Below, in pieces: positions 45,176-52,277 of a DNA stretch of 64,000 nucleotides; the stretch's first letter is position 1; every line of letters begins with the position of its first letter. The stretch covers positions 1 to 64,000 of IMG/VR virus record IMGVR_UViG_3300047172_000052; one strand, 5' to 3'. The notes under the pieces are model-generated. The model saw only the letters and a list, made by a program, of their open reading frames with translations, searched no databases and had not been told where the DNA came from. This stretch comes from a virus. The position numbers and the translations under genes are program-made.

Positions 45176-45683
45176 AGAAGGTGTCGAGGCCGATGACGAC
45201 GGCGACGACATCGTGGGGAGCGACGAGACGGAGGACGTCGATGGGAGTGGTCTGAAGATCGAGGACGTCAACGTCGGCGACAGCTTACTCTGCCTCCGCG
45301 ATGAGGAAGACATGACTGAGGGCAACACCTACGTCGTGATCGACCTGAGCGAAGAATTCTCTGAGGTTATGGTTACCGATGATGCCGAGAACGAGTCCTG
45401 GTGCGACGTCTCCCTCTTCAAGAAGGTCGATCCTGTCGTCGGACATTTCGCCCCCGCCGAGAGCGTCGTCGAGCCGGCGCCGGAACCCGAGGATGATGTA
45501 GTCACCGAGGCGGCGCCCGGCACGCCGGAACTGATGTTCACCGCGAAGGGCGGCAGGTCCTACCTCGCCAGCGAGGTGCGAAACCTGCTCAGCGAGCATG
45601 GGCAGCGCGGCATGTCCCGCCTGACCGGCGTGCCCCGAACGACGATCCAGGATTGGGTGAAGGCGATCAACGCCAACGCCTGA
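45144..45683 (+). CDS. rIIB: rIIB-like protein, C-terminal part in another frame
   Basis: Begins VVQVYSAPVDEEGVEADDDG with no RBS of its own and continues through an acidic linker to a C-terminal helix-turn-helix (MSRLTGVPRTTIQDWVKAIN). rIIB-like proteins often end in such a motif. Removing one T from the TTTTTT run at 45124-45129 joins it in frame to 44405. A +1 slip from UUU to UUC is an alternative to an indel. Confidence 0.7.
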   Translation: MVQVYSAPVDEEGVEADDDGDDIVGSDETEDVDGSGLKIEDVNVGDSLLCLRDEEDMTEGNTYVVIDLSEEFSEVMVTDDAENESWCDVSLFKKVDPVVGHFAPAESVVEPAPEPEDDVVTEAAPGTPELMFTAKGGRSYLASEVRNLLSEHGQRGMSRLTGVPRTTIQDWVKAINANA

Positions 45684-45693
45684 TCCAGCCAGG

Positions 45694-45804
45694 GAGAGGG
45701 AGCATCGACTGGTAGATGCGAACGATGTCGAGAGCGACGTGGGATCGATCGTCACCCATTAGCACCGCTTCGTTGGGGAGGTTCGAATCCTCTTCCTCTC
45801 ACCA
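45694..45804 (+). tRNA. tRNA-like RNA with oversized core
   Basis: Acceptor stem GAGAGGG (45694-45700) pairs with TCCTCTC (45794-45800) and is followed by ACCA, so a discriminator base and CCA are encoded. The D arm is CATC-GACTGGTA-GATG; the T arm is GGAGG-TTCGAAT-CCTCT. Between them lie about 57 nt where about 22 are usual, with hairpins GTCG-AGAG-CGAC and TGGG/CCCA, and no normal anticodon arm can be assigned. It may be a tRNA with an insertion or a non-decoding tRNA-like RNA. Confidence 0.55.
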
Positions 45805-45818
45805 TCTTGCTAGTTTCT

Positions 45819-45916
45819 TCCGGTGCCACTTGCAATGGCCTTGATGACCGAAAGTCCGGCGCTGGACAAGTAGGACTGAGCCTGAACAGGGGGTGGAACT
45901 CCCCCGACCGGAGCCA
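45819..45916 (+). ncRNA. second tRNA-like RNA or structured leader
   Basis: TCCGGT (45819-45824) pairs with ACCGGA (45907-45912), followed by GCCA. GGGGG-TGGAACT-CCCCC occupies the T-arm place with an odd loop, and GCCA/TGGC the D-arm place. The middle holds GTCC/GGAC and no clear anticodon arm. TTTTT follows at 45917, so the 3' part could instead be an intrinsic terminator. Confidence 0.4.
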
Positions 45917-45937
45917 TTTTTGAGAGGAGAACTGTCC

Positions 45938-46321
45938 TTGCCCATCATCTTCCAGCACCGCGTCTACCGCTCCGACCTGCAGAACAATCCGGACGTCCTC
46001 TACCTGTTCGGCGACAACGATGAGCGCACGGGCTACGGAGGACAGGCTGGCGAGATGCGGGACGAGGAGAACGCGGTCGGCGTGCGGACGAAGTTCCGAC
46101 CTGGAATGGAACGCCGAGACTTCTTCAACGATAGCTTCTACAGGGACGCGTGTGAGATGATCTACACCGACCTGGAACGGGCGCGTGAGCACCTGGAGAA
46201 GGGTGGCGTCCTGGTCATTCCTTCGGATGGACTCGGCACAGGTCTGTCCCGGCTTCCGGAACTGGCGCCGCGCATCAATGCGTATCTGGTCGAGGAACTG
46301 GAGAAGCTGAAGGAGTTGTAG
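45938..46321 (+). CDS. 127-aa conserved protein (DUF7831-like)
   Basis: TTG start with GAGAGGAGAAC upstream, giving MPIIFQHRVYRSDLQNNPDV. LYLFGDNDERTGYGGQAGEM, NAVGVRTKFRPGM and VLVIPSDGLGTGLSRLPELA form a pattern I know from a family in phages and bacteria of unknown function, with glycine loops that could bind a nucleotide-like ligand. The in-frame extension into the RNA locus is rejected. Confidence 0.68.
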   Translation: MPIIFQHRVYRSDLQNNPDVLYLFGDNDERTGYGGQAGEMRDEENAVGVRTKFRPGMERRDFFNDSFYRDACEMIYTDLERAREHLEKGGVLVIPSDGLGTGLSRLPELAPRINAYLVEELEKLKEL

Positions 46322-46324
46322 GAC

Positions 46325-46597
46325 GTGTGCATGCGCACCTGCCCCTGCTGCGGCTCGAATGACCACGTCGGCCCATTATACGGTCTCGGCGGTTCGGTGA
46401 TCTATTGCAACCGCTGCCCCGCAGTCCTGGCGAACCGGCGTGACATCGAAGCCGCTCCGATCGACCTGACGGAGGCGCAGGCCGAAGACTGGATGTGGCG
46501 TGGCTCCGGCGTGCTGTCAGGCGCTGAAGCACTTGACCCTGCTGACGACGAAATGTTCGGGCCAAACCGCTGGCCTGTTCCTGCTTCTTCCCCCTGA
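46325..46597 (+). CDS. 90-aa zinc-ribbon protein
   Basis: GTG start after AAGGAG. RTCPCCGSNDH and YCNRCPAVL form a CxxC...CxxC zinc ribbon; the C-terminal half is acidic and Pro-rich. Function unknown. Confidence 0.6.
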   Translation: MCMRTCPCCGSNDHVGPLYGLGGSVIYCNRCPAVLANRRDIEAAPIDLTEAQAEDWMWRGSGVLSGAEALDPADDEMFGPNRWPVPASSP

Positions 46598-46613
46598 ACC
46601 AAGGAGACTGTCC

Positions 46614-47033
46614 ATGTCCGACGAAACCCACTGCTGTGACGCTGCCACACCCGACGAAGCCCCCCGCCACAAGGCGACCCTCGCCGATCAGTGCCGCAAG
46701 CTGTTCGGGGAGGCCTTCCTCCTCAAGGAGGCGGCAATCAAGGCCGAGTCCGATGCGCTAGGCGCCGATTGGACGTTCGGCGTCAACCAAGCGAACCTGG
46801 AGATCGAAAGCGTCCGTGGAGACCTGCTCAACGCAGCACGCAACATGGAATCCAGGCTCTACATCTGTGCCGGCTACTACGAGCCGGGTGAGCAGCAACC
46901 GTCCATCAGCCAGATCGCCTACGCCGTGACGATCGCCGAACTGCTGACGCTGGACGGCTTCACGGCGGACATGGAGGTCAAGTCGACCGGAGGCACGTGC
47001 CGTCTGATCGGGGTCATGGTCGACTGGAACTGA
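46614..47033 (+). CDS. 139-aa hypothetical protein
   Basis: AAGGAGACTGTCC upstream of MSDETHCCDAATPDEAPRHK. Mostly helical. No family recognised. Confidence 0.6.
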   Translation: MSDETHCCDAATPDEAPRHKATLADQCRKLFGEAFLLKEAAIKAESDALGADWTFGVNQANLEIESVRGDLLNAARNMESRLYICAGYYEPGEQQPSISQIAYAVTIAELLTLDGFTADMEVKSTGGTCRLIGVMVDWN

Positions 47034-47046
47034 TCTAGCGACAGTC

Positions 47047-47376
47047 ATGAAGATAACCGGGGCTGAGTGGAAGGAATTCGAAAAGACCGGATGGCCTGAG
47101 GGCTACGTCTGGTATGAGGATTCCGTCTTCGAGGATGGAACAGACCTGTATCTAGCGAACGGCAACATCCGCTTCGCAGATGCTGAGACGTTCGTCCTTC
47201 CCGAGTCCTGGTGCATCGTCCCGGAGTCCTTAGTCTCGTCAGAGACTTTGTCGCTGCGATCGGTGGTCAAGAGGTGGCGCAAGGTTCGCGAATTCGTAAT
47301 GCTCGTCGTGACGGTTACGCGTGGCCAGGAAGAAGCTGCGAAAAAGCTCATTGCTTCGGCTGGCTGGAAGTGCTGA
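47047..47376 (+). CDS. 109-aa hypothetical protein
   Basis: Starts MKITGAEWKEFEKTGWPEGY. N-terminal beta-rich part, C-terminal basic helix and VMLVVTVTRGQEEAAKKLIA. Overlaps the SNF2 start. Function unknown. Confidence 0.55.
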   Translation: MKITGAEWKEFEKTGWPEGYVWYEDSVFEDGTDLYLANGNIRFADAETFVLPESWCIVPESLVSSETLSLRSVVKRWRKVREFVMLVVTVTRGQEEAAKKLIASAGWKC

Positions 47377-49190
47377 TCGACTACCAAGACGGCGTCTACA
47401 TAGCGAACATCGCCTTCCAAGAAAGGGCGATGTTCGCCGATGCCCATTGGGTGTTCAGCGAGACGCGCAAGCGGTGGGTGACGTCCGACCCGGATAAGGC
47501 ATTTGCCTTCAAGGCGTTCACCTCCCAGGCGGCGCATGACGCCCTGCTGGCGTGGCTTGCTTCGGAGGATGGCGCCGTCCAACTGTCTCGGGCCACTGAC
47601 GCCGACATCGACGTCCCAGTCCCTCCAGGACTGGCTTACGACCCATTCCAGGTTGCCGGCATCGCCTACGCCCACACCAGGAAGGACACCCTGATCGCTG
47701 ATCCTCCAGGCCTCGGCAAGACGATCCAGGCGATCGGCGTGAGCAACTACAACCCCTGGATCAAACGCGTCCTGGTGGTTTGCCCTGGCGGTCTGAAGAA
47801 GAACTGGAGCCGCGAGTGGGAGAAGTGGGACGTCAAGGGGCTCACTGTCGGTATGGCGCGGTCGGTGACGAAGAGTTCCGTCGCCAAGGACGAACAGGGG
47901 AACACCATCAAAGGCTTCAACGGCAAGTCCGTGCGGCGCTCCTGGACCGAACATTTCTGGCCTGACACCCAGGTGGTGGTGGTCAGCTACGAAATGCTGC
48001 CTGACTTCGAGGCGGAAATCCGCAACATGACTTGGGACATGCTCGTCTGTGACGAGGCGCAAAAATTGGTGAGTGAAGGCACCATCCGCACGCGACACGT
48101 CCTCGGCGCCGGGGCGCACACCAAGAAGATCAAGGTCGACGGGAAGATCACCAAGAAGCGCATCCCCACCGTGACGCCGATCCCAGCCAAGAAGCGCCTG
48201 TTCCTGACCGGCACGCCGATCATGTCGCGCCCGCTGGACGTCTGGACGCTGTGCAAGGCATGCGACCCCCACGGCCTGGGCAACAACTGGATGACGTTCG
48301 TCTACACCTACTGCGCGGCACACACGAACTTTGGGCGCCTGGACACCTCCGGCGCCTCTAACCTGGACAAGCTCCAGCGGGGACTGCGCAAGGCGTTCAT
48401 GGTGCGACGGAACAAGGCGGACGTGCTGAAGGACCTGCCGCCGAAGCGCCGGCAACTGATCGAGCTTCCGGCGGACGGCCTCGCCAAGCTGGTCGACCGG
48501 GAAGTCTCCGCAATGGCGCGTGTGCGCGAAGCCCTGAGAGCCTACGAGGCGGCTGCACTCGGGATCGAGCTACCACCGCCCGAGGACTGGACCGGCCTGT
48601 GGGATGTCCTGGAGCGCCGTTTCGGGGGGCTTGCCCACCTGGACTACGCGGAGCGGGCGAAGCACCTCACGCCGGCTGAGCAGGTGGCGTTCGAGGAGAT
48701 GTCGCAGGCCAGGAAGGACTTGGCGGCGGCGAAGATACCGATGGTGGTGGAGCACCTGGAGAACCTGCTGTCGAGCGGGGAGAAGGTGATTTGCTTCTGC
48801 GTTCACACCGAGGTGGCGCAAGCACTCCGTGAGAAGTTCCCCGGCTGCGCATTCATCACCGGCAAGGTGGCGATGGACAAGCGCCAGGATGAAGTCGATC
48901 GCTTCCAGGACGATCCAACCTGCAACCTGCTGGTCGGCAATCTGACTGCTGCCGGTGTTGGCTTCACCATGACGGCTTCGTCTACGGTTGTATGCGCTGA
49001 ACTTGACTGGGTTCCGTCTGTCATGGAACAGGCGGAAGACCGCGCATGGCGACGCGGACAAAAGAACGCCGTCCTGGTTCAGCACCTAGTCGTTGAGGGG
49101 AGCCTAGATGCCCACCTCGTGGAGGTGCTTCTGGCGAAGCAAGAAATTGTTTCTGCGGCGCTTGACGTAAGCCATACTGACGTGCGATAG
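47370..49190 (+). CDS. SNF2-family DNA helicase/translocase
   Basis: A 606-aa superfamily 2 ATPase. Motif I LIADPPGLGKTIQ near residues 105-117, motif II CDEAQ near 234, motif III FLTGTPIMSRP near 287, and motif VI QAEDRAWRRGQ near 570 are all present, spaced as in SMARCAL1/HepA-like enzymes, which move on double-stranded DNA and can reanneal or remodel forks. GTG start chosen where it overlaps the previous stop; upstream in-frame sequence is poor. Common in large phages; exact role unknown. Confidence 0.88.
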   Translation: MLIDYQDGVYIANIAFQERAMFADAHWVFSETRKRWVTSDPDKAFAFKAFTSQAAHDALLAWLASEDGAVQLSRATDADIDVPVPPGLAYDPFQVAGIAYAHTRKDTLIADPPGLGKTIQAIGVSNYNPWIKRVLVVCPGGLKKNWSREWEKWDVKGLTVGMARSVTKSSVAKDEQGNTIKGFNGKSVRRSWTEHFWPDTQVVVVSYEMLPDFEAEIRNMTWDMLVCDEAQKLVSEGTIRTRHVLGAGAHTKKIKVDGKITKKRIPTVTPIPAKKRLFLTGTPIMSRPLDVWTLCKACDPHGLGNNWMTFVYTYCAAHTNFGRLDTSGASNLDKLQRGLRKAFMVRRNKADVLKDLPPKRRQLIELPADGLAKLVDREVSAMARVREALRAYEAAALGIELPPPEDWTGLWDVLERRFGGLAHLDYAERAKHLTPAEQVAFEEMSQARKDLAAAKIPMVVEHLENLLSSGEKVICFCVHTEVAQALREKFPGCAFITGKVAMDKRQDEVDRFQDDPTCNLLVGNLTAAGVGFTMTASSTVVCAELDWVPSVMEQAEDRAWRRGQKNAVLVQHLVVEGSLDAHLVEVLLAKQEIVSAALDVSHTDVR

Positions 49191-49200
49191 GACCGCTTAC

Positions 49201-49767
49201 ATGAGCACAACCAAACGCCCCGGCCTGATCCTCACCTCCAATGGCAACCAGTTCGACGTTGCCAACCCGTCCGCAGACGATGTGGACGTGGAGGTGATCG
49301 CGCATGCGCTGTCGAATGCCTGCCGGTTCGGGAACCAGACGCGATCCTTCTACTCCGTCGCACAGCACTCGGTGATCGTCTCGGTGTTGGTGCCGGACTT
49401 CCTGGAACTGCCGGCGCTGCTGCATGATGCGACCGAGGCCTATCTGCACGACCTCCCCCGTCCAGTGAAGGCCCTGCTTCCGGAATACAAGGTTCTGGAG
49501 GCTCGTCTAGCGAGGGTGATCGCGAAGGCGTTTCAGCTTCCGAAGAACATCTTCGAGCACCCCATCATCAAGCAGATGGACAGCAAGCTCCAGGCGATGG
49601 AAGCCCAGGTTCTCATGGAGAACCCCGCTGCCGTCTACGAGTGGTGCGGCGGTCGACCGGATCAGACGATCTTCGACATCGACAACACCTTCAAGCCGAT
49701 GACACCGCTGGAATCGAAGCGGTTCTTCCTGACGCGATATGAGTGGTTGAGATGGGGGCCGCGATGA
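49201..49767 (+). CDS. HD-domain phosphohydrolase (YfbR-like)
   Basis: A 188-aa protein with RFGNQTRSFYSVAQHSVIVS near residue 45 and LPALLHDATEAYLHDLPRPV near 75. This gives the H...HD...D metal set of HD hydrolases; the E-A-x-x-x-D-L-P variant is typical of YfbR-like 5'-deoxynucleotidases, which dephosphorylate dNMPs. Fits the nucleotide-metabolism genes further right. Confidence 0.8.
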   Translation: MSTTKRPGLILTSNGNQFDVANPSADDVDVEVIAHALSNACRFGNQTRSFYSVAQHSVIVSVLVPDFLELPALLHDATEAYLHDLPRPVKALLPEYKVLEARLARVIAKAFQLPKNIFEHPIIKQMDSKLQAMEAQVLMENPAAVYEWCGGRPDQTIFDIDNTFKPMTPLESKRFFLTRYEWLRWGPR

Positions 49768-50375
49768 CAGCAATCACGACACTAGCGCCGGTAACCGATC
49801 CCGCGATGATCGGCTCGAACTTCAAGCGGCGCGAACTGGACTTCTATCCGACACCGGAATGGGTGAGCGCGGCGGTGCTGCCCACGCTGAAGGCACTCCG
49901 TCCTGACATCACCACAGCGTGGGAATGCGCCTGTGGCGATGGTGCCATGTCTGAGGTTCTGAAGGAGCAATACTTGGTATGGTCCTCGGACATCTTCAAC
50001 TACGGATACGAGGACGCAGTCCACACCGACTTCCTGGCCGTGCCGGACAATTACCACAGCAAGCGGGCGATCATCACCAACCCGCCATACGGCGATCTCG
50101 CCGAGGCGTTCATCCGCCAAGCATTGCGGCTGACCAAGCACCATCGCGGAATGGTCGCCATGCTGCTCCGGAACGAATACGACACCGCGAAGGGGCGCGT
50201 CGACCTGTTCAATCAGTATCCGTTCGCCTGCAAGCTGGTGCTCACGACGCGCCCCAGGTGGATACCAGGGACGACCGGCGCGCCGCGACATTCCTACGCT
50301 TGGTTCATCTGGGACTGGGAACACTTCAAGCCTCCGATGCTCCGTTACCATGTGCGAGGGGGTAATTCCGAATGA
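49764..50375 (+). CDS. DNA adenine methyltransferase-like protein
   Basis: A 203-aa class I methyltransferase fold. DFYPTPEWVSAAVL precedes the SAM-binding loop WECACGDGAMSEVL near residue 55, and IITNPPYGDLAEAF near 100 is the N6-adenine/N4-cytosine type NPPY catalytic motif. No target recognition domain is obvious. Such stand-alone phage methylases may mask restriction sites. Start chosen at the ATGA overlap with the HD gene. Confidence 0.8.
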   Translation: MTAITTLAPVTDPAMIGSNFKRRELDFYPTPEWVSAAVLPTLKALRPDITTAWECACGDGAMSEVLKEQYLVWSSDIFNYGYEDAVHTDFLAVPDNYHSKRAIITNPPYGDLAEAFIRQALRLTKHHRGMVAMLLRNEYDTAKGRVDLFNQYPFACKLVLTTRPRWIPGTTGAPRHSYAWFIWDWEHFKPPMLRYHVRGGNSE

Positions 50376-51958
50376 CACGACTCACGCAAGCCAACATCAC
50401 GAAGGTCTATCCTGCGCTACTGAAGAAGTATGGCAGCCAGCGGGAAGTGGCCTGCGTTACAGGCGTGCCTCGCTCGACGATCCAGGAGTGGTTGAAGAAC
50501 GCAGCGGCGACGCAATTCACCTCACGCAAGCAGGCGAAGCCCGTCATCATCGCTGCACCGCGCCGGGAGACGAAGCGGTTCATATTCACGTCCGCGCAGG
50601 ACAACACCTCCGTCCACGAAGGATTCATGGACAACCTGGAGTCCTACGCCGCCTACATCGGCGCCAAACTCCATGTCGGTCGGTTCACCTACAACAAGCG
50701 CCTGTTCGAGGACAATCGGAAGGATGCAGCCAACTACTGGCATGAGCGCATACTTCCTTATGTCACCGACGACCAGTTCCACCTGGGTGACGACTTGGTC
50801 TTCTGCGGCGAGATGAATACGCTGCCGACCGCGACCGCGCCGCTGACCGGCTTCCACACCTACACGCGCCACAAGTCCGGCATCTTTCCGCACGCCAAGA
50901 TTCAGCTTGTCAGCGTTCCGACGATGATGGGCACGCGACCGAAGATCATCATGACGACGGGCGCCTGCACGCTGCCCAACTACGTGCAGCGCCGCGCCGG
51001 CATCCTAGCGGAGTTCCATCACCAGATCGGCGCCGTCATCGTCGAGATCGATCGCGACGGCGACCACTTCTGCCGGCACCTGATCGCAGAGAAGGATGGC
51101 AGCTTCCAAGACCTGACGCGCTATGTGAGCGGCGGCACCGTAGTCGACGGATGCTCGGTGCAGGCGATCACCTGGGGTGACATCCACCTGGAGAAGATGG
51201 ACCCGCAGGTGGCCTACGCGTGTTGGGGGATCGGCGCGACCGACATTGTAGGACGTGCCGACTCCATGCTTGAGGTGTTGCGCCCCCAGTTCCAGTTCTT
51301 CCACGACACAACCGACTTCACCTACCGCAACCACCACAACATCAAGGACCCGCACTTCCGCTATCAGATGTGGCAGAACAACACCGAGAGCGTGGAATAC
51401 ACGTTCATGAAGGTTCAGCGGTTCCTGATCGACACCAAGCGGGACTGGTGTCGCACGATCGTCGTCGAGAGCAACCACGACGTGGCAGTGAAGCGGTGGC
51501 TGAAGGAAGCCGACTGGCGTTTCGATCCGCCCAACGCGAAGTTCTACCTGCGCGCCCAGGCCGCGATCCTGGATGCGATCGATCGGGGTGACAGTCTCAA
51601 CGTCCTGGAATGGGCGGTGAAGAACAACGACCCTGCCGGCCTCTACGGCGTCATCTTCCTGCGCGAAGACCGGAGCTTCATGGTCGGCGACATCGAGTGC
51701 GGTCTTCACGGTCACCTCGGTGGTAACGGGGCGAAGGGATCGCCGCGTCAGTTCACCAAGATGGGGCCTAAGGCCAACACAGCGCATACGCACTCGGCTG
51801 GGATCATCGACGGCATCTTCACTGCCGGCGTCAGCGGCAAGCTGGACATGGGATACAACAAGGGCCTCTCGTCGTGGTCGCACTCGCACATCGTCGTCTA
51901 TCCGAACGGTCGAAGGACCATCGTGACGATGGCGAACGGGAAGTTCTGCGCGCTGTAG
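50372..51958 (+). CDS. HTH plus calcineurin-like metallophosphoesterase (T5 A1-like)
   Basis: A 528-aa protein. Residues 18-42 (KKYGSQREVACVTGVPRSTI, then QEWLKN) form an HTH very like the C-terminal one of the rIIB-like protein. The rest carries a phosphoesterase metal set: TWGDIHLEKMD near residue 270, VESNHD near 368, GLHGHLGGNG near 447 and AHTHSAG near 470. The overall pattern reminds me of T5 A1-type proteins, which act early on host DNA; that link is from memory. Substrate unknown. Confidence 0.7.
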   Translation: MTRLTQANITKVYPALLKKYGSQREVACVTGVPRSTIQEWLKNAAATQFTSRKQAKPVIIAAPRRETKRFIFTSAQDNTSVHEGFMDNLESYAAYIGAKLHVGRFTYNKRLFEDNRKDAANYWHERILPYVTDDQFHLGDDLVFCGEMNTLPTATAPLTGFHTYTRHKSGIFPHAKIQLVSVPTMMGTRPKIIMTTGACTLPNYVQRRAGILAEFHHQIGAVIVEIDRDGDHFCRHLIAEKDGSFQDLTRYVSGGTVVDGCSVQAITWGDIHLEKMDPQVAYACWGIGATDIVGRADSMLEVLRPQFQFFHDTTDFTYRNHHNIKDPHFRYQMWQNNTESVEYTFMKVQRFLIDTKRDWCRTIVVESNHDVAVKRWLKEADWRFDPPNAKFYLRAQAAILDAIDRGDSLNVLEWAVKNNDPAGLYGVIFLREDRSFMVGDIECGLHGHLGGNGAKGSPRQFTKMGPKANTAHTHSAGIIDGIFTAGVSGKLDMGYNKGLSSWSHSHIVVYPNGRRTIVTMANGKFCAL

Positions 51959-51974
51959 GGTAAGGGAGACTGAC

Positions 51975-52277
51975 GTGCGTGAGAAGAAGAGACCAAATCG
52001 ATCGGTCGAAGGCGTAGCCCATCGAAGTCTGTCCGATCAAATGCGCCGGCAGCAAGTCCAGGTGGCGATGCCCATCTGGGCCGACCGAGACCTCATGGTG
52101 GAGAAGTTCATCGAGGCCGTCGCCAAGACACGCATCACCGGCATCCCTCATGAGGTGGATCACATCGTGCCATTGAAGGGTAAGAACGTGAGCGGTCTTC
52201 ATGTGCATCACAATCTGCAGGTGCTCACGAAGCGGGAGAATCAGAGGAAGACGAACCGGTTCGAGGCGATGGCTTGA
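51975..52277 (+). CDS. HNH endonuclease
   Basis: GTG start; 100 aa. HEVDHIVPLKGKNVSGLHVH then HNLQVLTKRENQRK is a classic HNH/beta-beta-alpha metal nuclease core. Small stand-alone HNH proteins in phages either home, or nick DNA in packaging and replication. The polymerase gene overlaps its stop, so it is cotranscribed. No intron is apparent around it. Confidence 0.82.
   Translation: MREKKRPNRSVEGVAHRSLSDQMRRQQVQVAMPIWADRDLMVEKFIEAVAKTRITGIPHEVDHIVPLKGKNVSGLHVHHNLQVLTKRENQRKTNRFEAMA

Noticed and set aside
44240-45328. 362-aa minus-strand ORF
   Set aside because: Opposite rIIB; no motif and no RBS.
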